A program made the translations under genes and the position numbers. The notes beneath the pieces were generated by a model that was not told the origin of the DNA, ran no database searches, and saw only the letters and a program-made list of their open reading frames with translations. This document shows positions 61,708-64,000 of a DNA stretch of 64,000 nucleotides, in pieces; the stretch's first letter is position 1; the number at the start of each line of letters is the position of its first letter. This DNA is from Shinella daejeonensis (GTDB lineage: Bacteria; Pseudomonadota; Alphaproteobacteria; Rhizobiales; Rhizobiaceae), in assembly GCF_024281235.1 (NCBI RefSeq), contig NZ_JAHWXY010000002.1, forward strand, positions 310,001-374,000, written 5' to 3'.

Positions 61708-62746
61708 AGACTTCCGGTCCGACAATGTGTCGCCACCGGCTCCTGAAATCCTGGATGCGGCGCTTCGTGACTCCCGCGCCTGGATGGATGCCTATTCCGA
61801 TGACCAGATCACCGGGCGCGTGGAAGAGCGGCTCGCGGCGATATTCGAATGCGACGTTGCGGCATTTCCGATCCTGACGGGAACGGCGGCGAATGCGCTG
61901 GCTCTTGCAACGATATCCGGCCGTTTCGGGCAAATCCTCTGCCATCGGTCGTCTCATATCAATATGGACGAGTGCGGCGCCGTCGAGTTCTACACGCAGG
62001 GCAACAGGCTGAAGCCATTGGAGGGAGAGGGCGCGAAGCTGGATGTCGCGACATGCGTGCGCGGTTTTGGAACCAGCGACGACATCCATCAACTACGCAC
62101 CACGGCGGTTTCCATAAGCCAGGCAACCGAATTCGGAACATATTATGCGGTGGAGCAGGTGGCGCAACTCGGCAGTTGGACCAAAAGCCGTGGCGTTGGG
62201 CTCCATATGGACGGCACACGCTTCGCCAATGTTGTCGCCGCCTCCGGCTCCGACCCTGCCGAGCTTACATGGCGCTCCGGTGTCGATGTCTTGTGTCTCG
62301 GCGCGACAAAAGGGGGAGCCATAGGCGCGGAAGTCGTCGTCTTCTTCGATCGTGAGAAGGCGCGTGATTTCAAACGGCTGATGAAGCGTTCCGGCCACCT
62401 CGCTTCGCGCCTATGGTTTCTGGCAAGCCAGCTCGACGCCTATTTCCGGGATGACCTCTGGACGACCGCGGCGCATCACGCAAATGCGATGGCAAAAAGA
62501 CTGGATGAGGCGCTCCGGCAAAATTCATCGCTGACCCCGCATTTTCCAGTGCAAACCAACATGGTTTTCTTGAAATTGGCCGGTTCCGCATATGAGAAGC
62601 TGCAAGCCTCCGGCGTGAAATTCTATGTGATAGACGATGAGAAGGAAGGCCCGCTGGCAAGGTTCGTCACCTCATATGCAACCGAACCGGACGATGTCGA
62701 TCGGTTGGCCGAGACGATAACCGGCATAGCGCGCGGATCCGCTTAA
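61697..62746 (+). CDS. Low-specificity threonine-aldolase-like PLP enzyme
   Basis: The 349-residue PLP enzyme of the beta-eliminating lyase / threonine aldolase family has DFRSDNVSPPAPEILDAAL, the Schiff-base Lys in LGATKGGAIGAE and MDGTRFANVVAA. It would cleave a beta-hydroxy amino acid to glycine and an aldehyde. The ATG at 61697 overlaps the deacylase end by 11 bp, so it is co-translated. Together with the binding protein and deacylase it suggests import, deacylation and C-C cleavage of one compound. Confidence 0.84.
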   Translation: MNNKDFRSDNVSPPAPEILDAALRDSRAWMDAYSDDQITGRVEERLAAIFECDVAAFPILTGTAANALALATISGRFGQILCHRSSHINMDECGAVEFYTQGNRLKPLEGEGAKLDVATCVRGFGTSDDIHQLRTTAVSISQATEFGTYYAVEQVAQLGSWTKSRGVGLHMDGTRFANVVAASGSDPAELTWRSGVDVLCLGATKGGAIGAEVVVFFDREKARDFKRLMKRSGHLASRLWFLASQLDAYFRDDLWTTAAHHANAMAKRLDEALRQNSSLTPHFPVQTNMVFLKLAGSAYEKLQASGVKFYVIDDEKEGPLARFVTSYATEPDDVDRLAETITGIARGSA

Positions 62747-63127
62747 GAAAATCCGGATGGCCGCCCGCCCGGCCTGAACCGCCTGCAAGCCGGGTCACAC
62801 GGTCCGTCCTGTGAAACCGGCGTGAGATCGATGCAAGAAGCCCTGCCGGTGTTCTTGTGTCGAGGCTCGCCAGATGGGGGCAGCTGACACCTGCCGACTG
62901 ATCCGATCCCCGAAAACTGGACCGTCAGCGACCATCGCCCGGCATAGCGCATCCTGTCCATTGTTTGGAGGCTTCGGGACCGCGTCTTTCTGCACCCGCT
63001 CTATTTATCCAGAGGGGACCGTGCGTGCGGCAACTCCCGGCGCAACGATTTCATCCGTTGACGGCTTGCCCCGCGAGATTCTCCCGATAAGCTCCTGGCC
63101 GTTACCGCAGATCGAAAGGAAAACATC
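62747..63127. other. Sparse intergenic region
   Basis: This region of about 380 bp has no recognisable gene. Several frames are open on both strands, but none has a ribosome site plus a family signature. It may be a decayed sequence; I could not tie it to any insertion sequence. Confidence 0.4.
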
Positions 63128-63253
63128 GTGGCCGCAACCTCGCTTTCCTCGCTCAAGACCGCAACTCCGCAGGAAGGGTTCGAACTTGCGGCCAAAAGAT
63201 GGATTAAAATCGCAGATCATGTCATGCCCGGCAAGAGTCCGGCTCTGGAATGA
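63128..63253 (+). CDS. Possible small protein (41 aa)
   Basis: A GTG with AAAGGA 7 bases upstream opens a frame beginning VAATSLSSLKTATPQEGFEL and ending in a short basic, then acidic tail (KSPALE). A weak terminator-like hairpin (ACCGCAT / ATGCGGT, then TATTTGTT) follows at 63276-63306. I do not recognise a family. It could also be the 5' scrap of a lost gene. Confidence 0.3.
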   Translation: MAATSLSSLKTATPQEGFELAAKRWIKIADHVMPGKSPALE

Positions 63254-63275
63254 GCCGTCTTTACGATATCAAACC

Positions 63276-63306
63276 ACCGCATCGAGGGCTCAATGCGGTA
63301 TTTGTT
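63276..63306 (+). terminator. Weak hairpin before the MFS gene
   Basis: A 7-bp stem ACCGCAT / ATGCGGT with a 10-base loop is followed by a T-rich run (ATTTGTTCCC). It lies 23 bp after the small frame and 45 bp before the MFS gene. Confidence 0.35.
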
Positions 63307-63350
63307 CCCTCTCCCCCTGTTTCGCCAAAGTCATTGGTCTGTAGGAAGAA

Positions 63351-64000
63351 TTGTCGCCAACACACAATCAGGAACCTTCAGGACTGCCCGATACCGATCT
63401 GATCTCGGATGCGGTACGATGGCGCATTCTGGCGGTGCTCCTTACCGTCATTTTCATGTCGCTTGTCGGCGTGAGCATCGTCAACGTGGCTCTCCCGTCC
63501 ATACAGCGCGACCTCAATGCTTCGCTATCCGACATGCAATGGGTGCTGTCCGGCTATGCGCTGACATTCGGTATCGTTCTGGTCGCCGCCGGCCGCGCAG
63601 GCGACATCATGGGCCGCGGCGGCATCTTCCTTTTCGGGGTCGGTATCTTCACGGCCGCCTCGGTGGCCGCCGGTCTCGCCCCCAACGCCATGTGGCTCAA
63701 CATGGCCCGGTTCGCTCAAGGCCTCGGCTCCGGTCTGTTGAACCCGCAAGGGCTTGGCATGATCCAGCAATATTTCCGCGGCGACGCGCGCGGACGCGCC
63801 TTCGGTTACTTTGGAACCGCCGTGGGCGTCTCCGTCGCGATAGGTCCCGTCCTGGGCGGATTCCTGATCGAAATGGGCGGTCCGGACCTGGGATGGCGGC
63901 TGACGTTTCTGGTGAATGTTCCCATCGGCGTCATCGCCCTCACCCTGGGATGGCTATGGTTCCCCAAGCCCCTCATCAGCCTCACGCCGCACTCGGCTCG
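63351..64000 (+). CDS. DHA2-family (EmrB/QacA-like) MFS exporter, 3' end outside window
   Basis: The first 216 codons of a drug-efflux permease are present: FMSLVGVSIVNVALPSIQRDL (helix 1), WVLSGYALTFGIVLVAAGRAGDIMGRGGIFL (motif A), LNMARFAQGLGSGLLNPQGLGMIQQYFRGDARGRAFGYFGTAVGVSVAIGPVLGGFL (motif C region). The TTG at 63351 follows a stop codon 6 bases upstream and has AGGAA close before it; it gives a normal cytoplasmic N-terminus. The gene runs off the window end with no disruption. The substrate is unknown. Confidence 0.82.
   Translation, partial: MSPTHNQEPSGLPDTDLISDAVRWRILAVLLTVIFMSLVGVSIVNVALPSIQRDLNASLSDMQWVLSGYALTFGIVLVAAGRAGDIMGRGGIFLFGVGIFTAASVAAGLAPNAMWLNMARFAQGLGSGLLNPQGLGMIQQYFRGDARGRAFGYFGTAVGVSVAIGPVLGGFLIEMGGPDLGWRLTFLVNVPIGVIALTLGWLWFPKPLISLTPHSA

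Noticed and set aside
62747-63350. Remnant of an insertion sequence in the gap before the MFS gene
   Set aside because: No terminal inverted repeats, target duplication or transposase motif could be seen; frames there are not recognisable.

Overview
The window is high-GC, gene-dense DNA from an alphaproteobacterium, most likely a Rhizobiaceae-type member of the Hyphomicrobiales (Rhizobium/Ensifer/Shinella-like). This rests on the ccmGDCB / ccmA / acnA / DUF1223 / DUF2794 order, the many ABC importers with GntR and LacI regulators, a rhizobial-type palindromic repeat at 54.9 kb, PHO boxes of the PhoB type, and a cobalamin riboswitch followed by a DUF1636 gene. No rRNA, tRNA, CRISPR array, phage or intact insertion sequence was seen. 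The genus cannot be fixed from sequence reading alone.

Layout. 0-4 kb: the end of a VOC dioxygenase-like gene, a glutathionyl-hydroquinone reductase, a CYTH phosphatase and a FUSC exporter. 4-10 kb: a CecR-type TetR regulator divergent from a complete ybhGFSR-like ABC efflux operon. 10-13 kb: a MarR / DUF3861 divergent pair and a membrane diguanylate cyclase. 13-16.8 kb: a 56-codon gene behind a Zur-like box, then a cobalamin riboswitch controlling DUF1636 and a BtuFCD-type importer. 16.9-21 kb: an Frc-like sugar ABC importer co-transcribed with a phytanoyl-CoA dioxygenase-family gene, under a promoter whose -35/-10 spacer is a LacI-type operator. 21.3-23.1 kb: a 49-residue membrane protein and an AGE-family epimerase. 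23.1-30.8 kb: cytochrome c maturation genes (including the very short ccmD), aconitase, DUF1223 and DUF2794. 30.9-36.9 kb: a six-gene operon (ATPase, binding protein, two permeases, LacI regulator, metallophosphoesterase) behind a PHO box and a palindromic operator. 36.9-40.4 kb: two VOC genes, a GST and a DUF1428 gene divergent from an HxlR regulator. 40.5-46.3 kb: alkaline phosphatase with a PHO box, a Tat-secreted protein with an ABC ATPase and a His-rich FtsX permease, and a phytase-like esterase. 46.4-52.6 kb: an MHYT-GGDEF-EAL protein, an AI-2E-family permease, an acetamidase, a nucleoside deaminase and a YqaA/DedA protein. 52.7-58 kb: a candidate small RNA and an Rbs-like sugar importer with a ketose 3-epimerase. 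58-62.7 kb: a GntR regulator, an orphan Tat-exported family-5 binding protein, a DoeB-like deacylase and a threonine-aldolase-like enzyme. 62.7-64 kb: a sparse stretch, then the start of a DHA2-family MFS exporter cut by the window edge.

Themes. Phosphate starvation appears to reach three loci (PHO-box-like sites at 30.38, 36.88 and 40.48 kb). Metal or cofactor handling recurs (Zur-like box, cobalamin riboswitch, His-rich ABC permease). Uptake and catabolism of sugars and of an unidentified acylated amine or amino acid dominate the right half. The strongest candidates for new biology are the PHO-box ABC / phosphodiesterase operon, the His-rich FtsX system, the Zur-like-box microprotein next to the B12 switch, and the anti-Shine-Dalgarno hairpin RNA at 52.8 kb. 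All functional calls are homology recognised by eye, not database searches.
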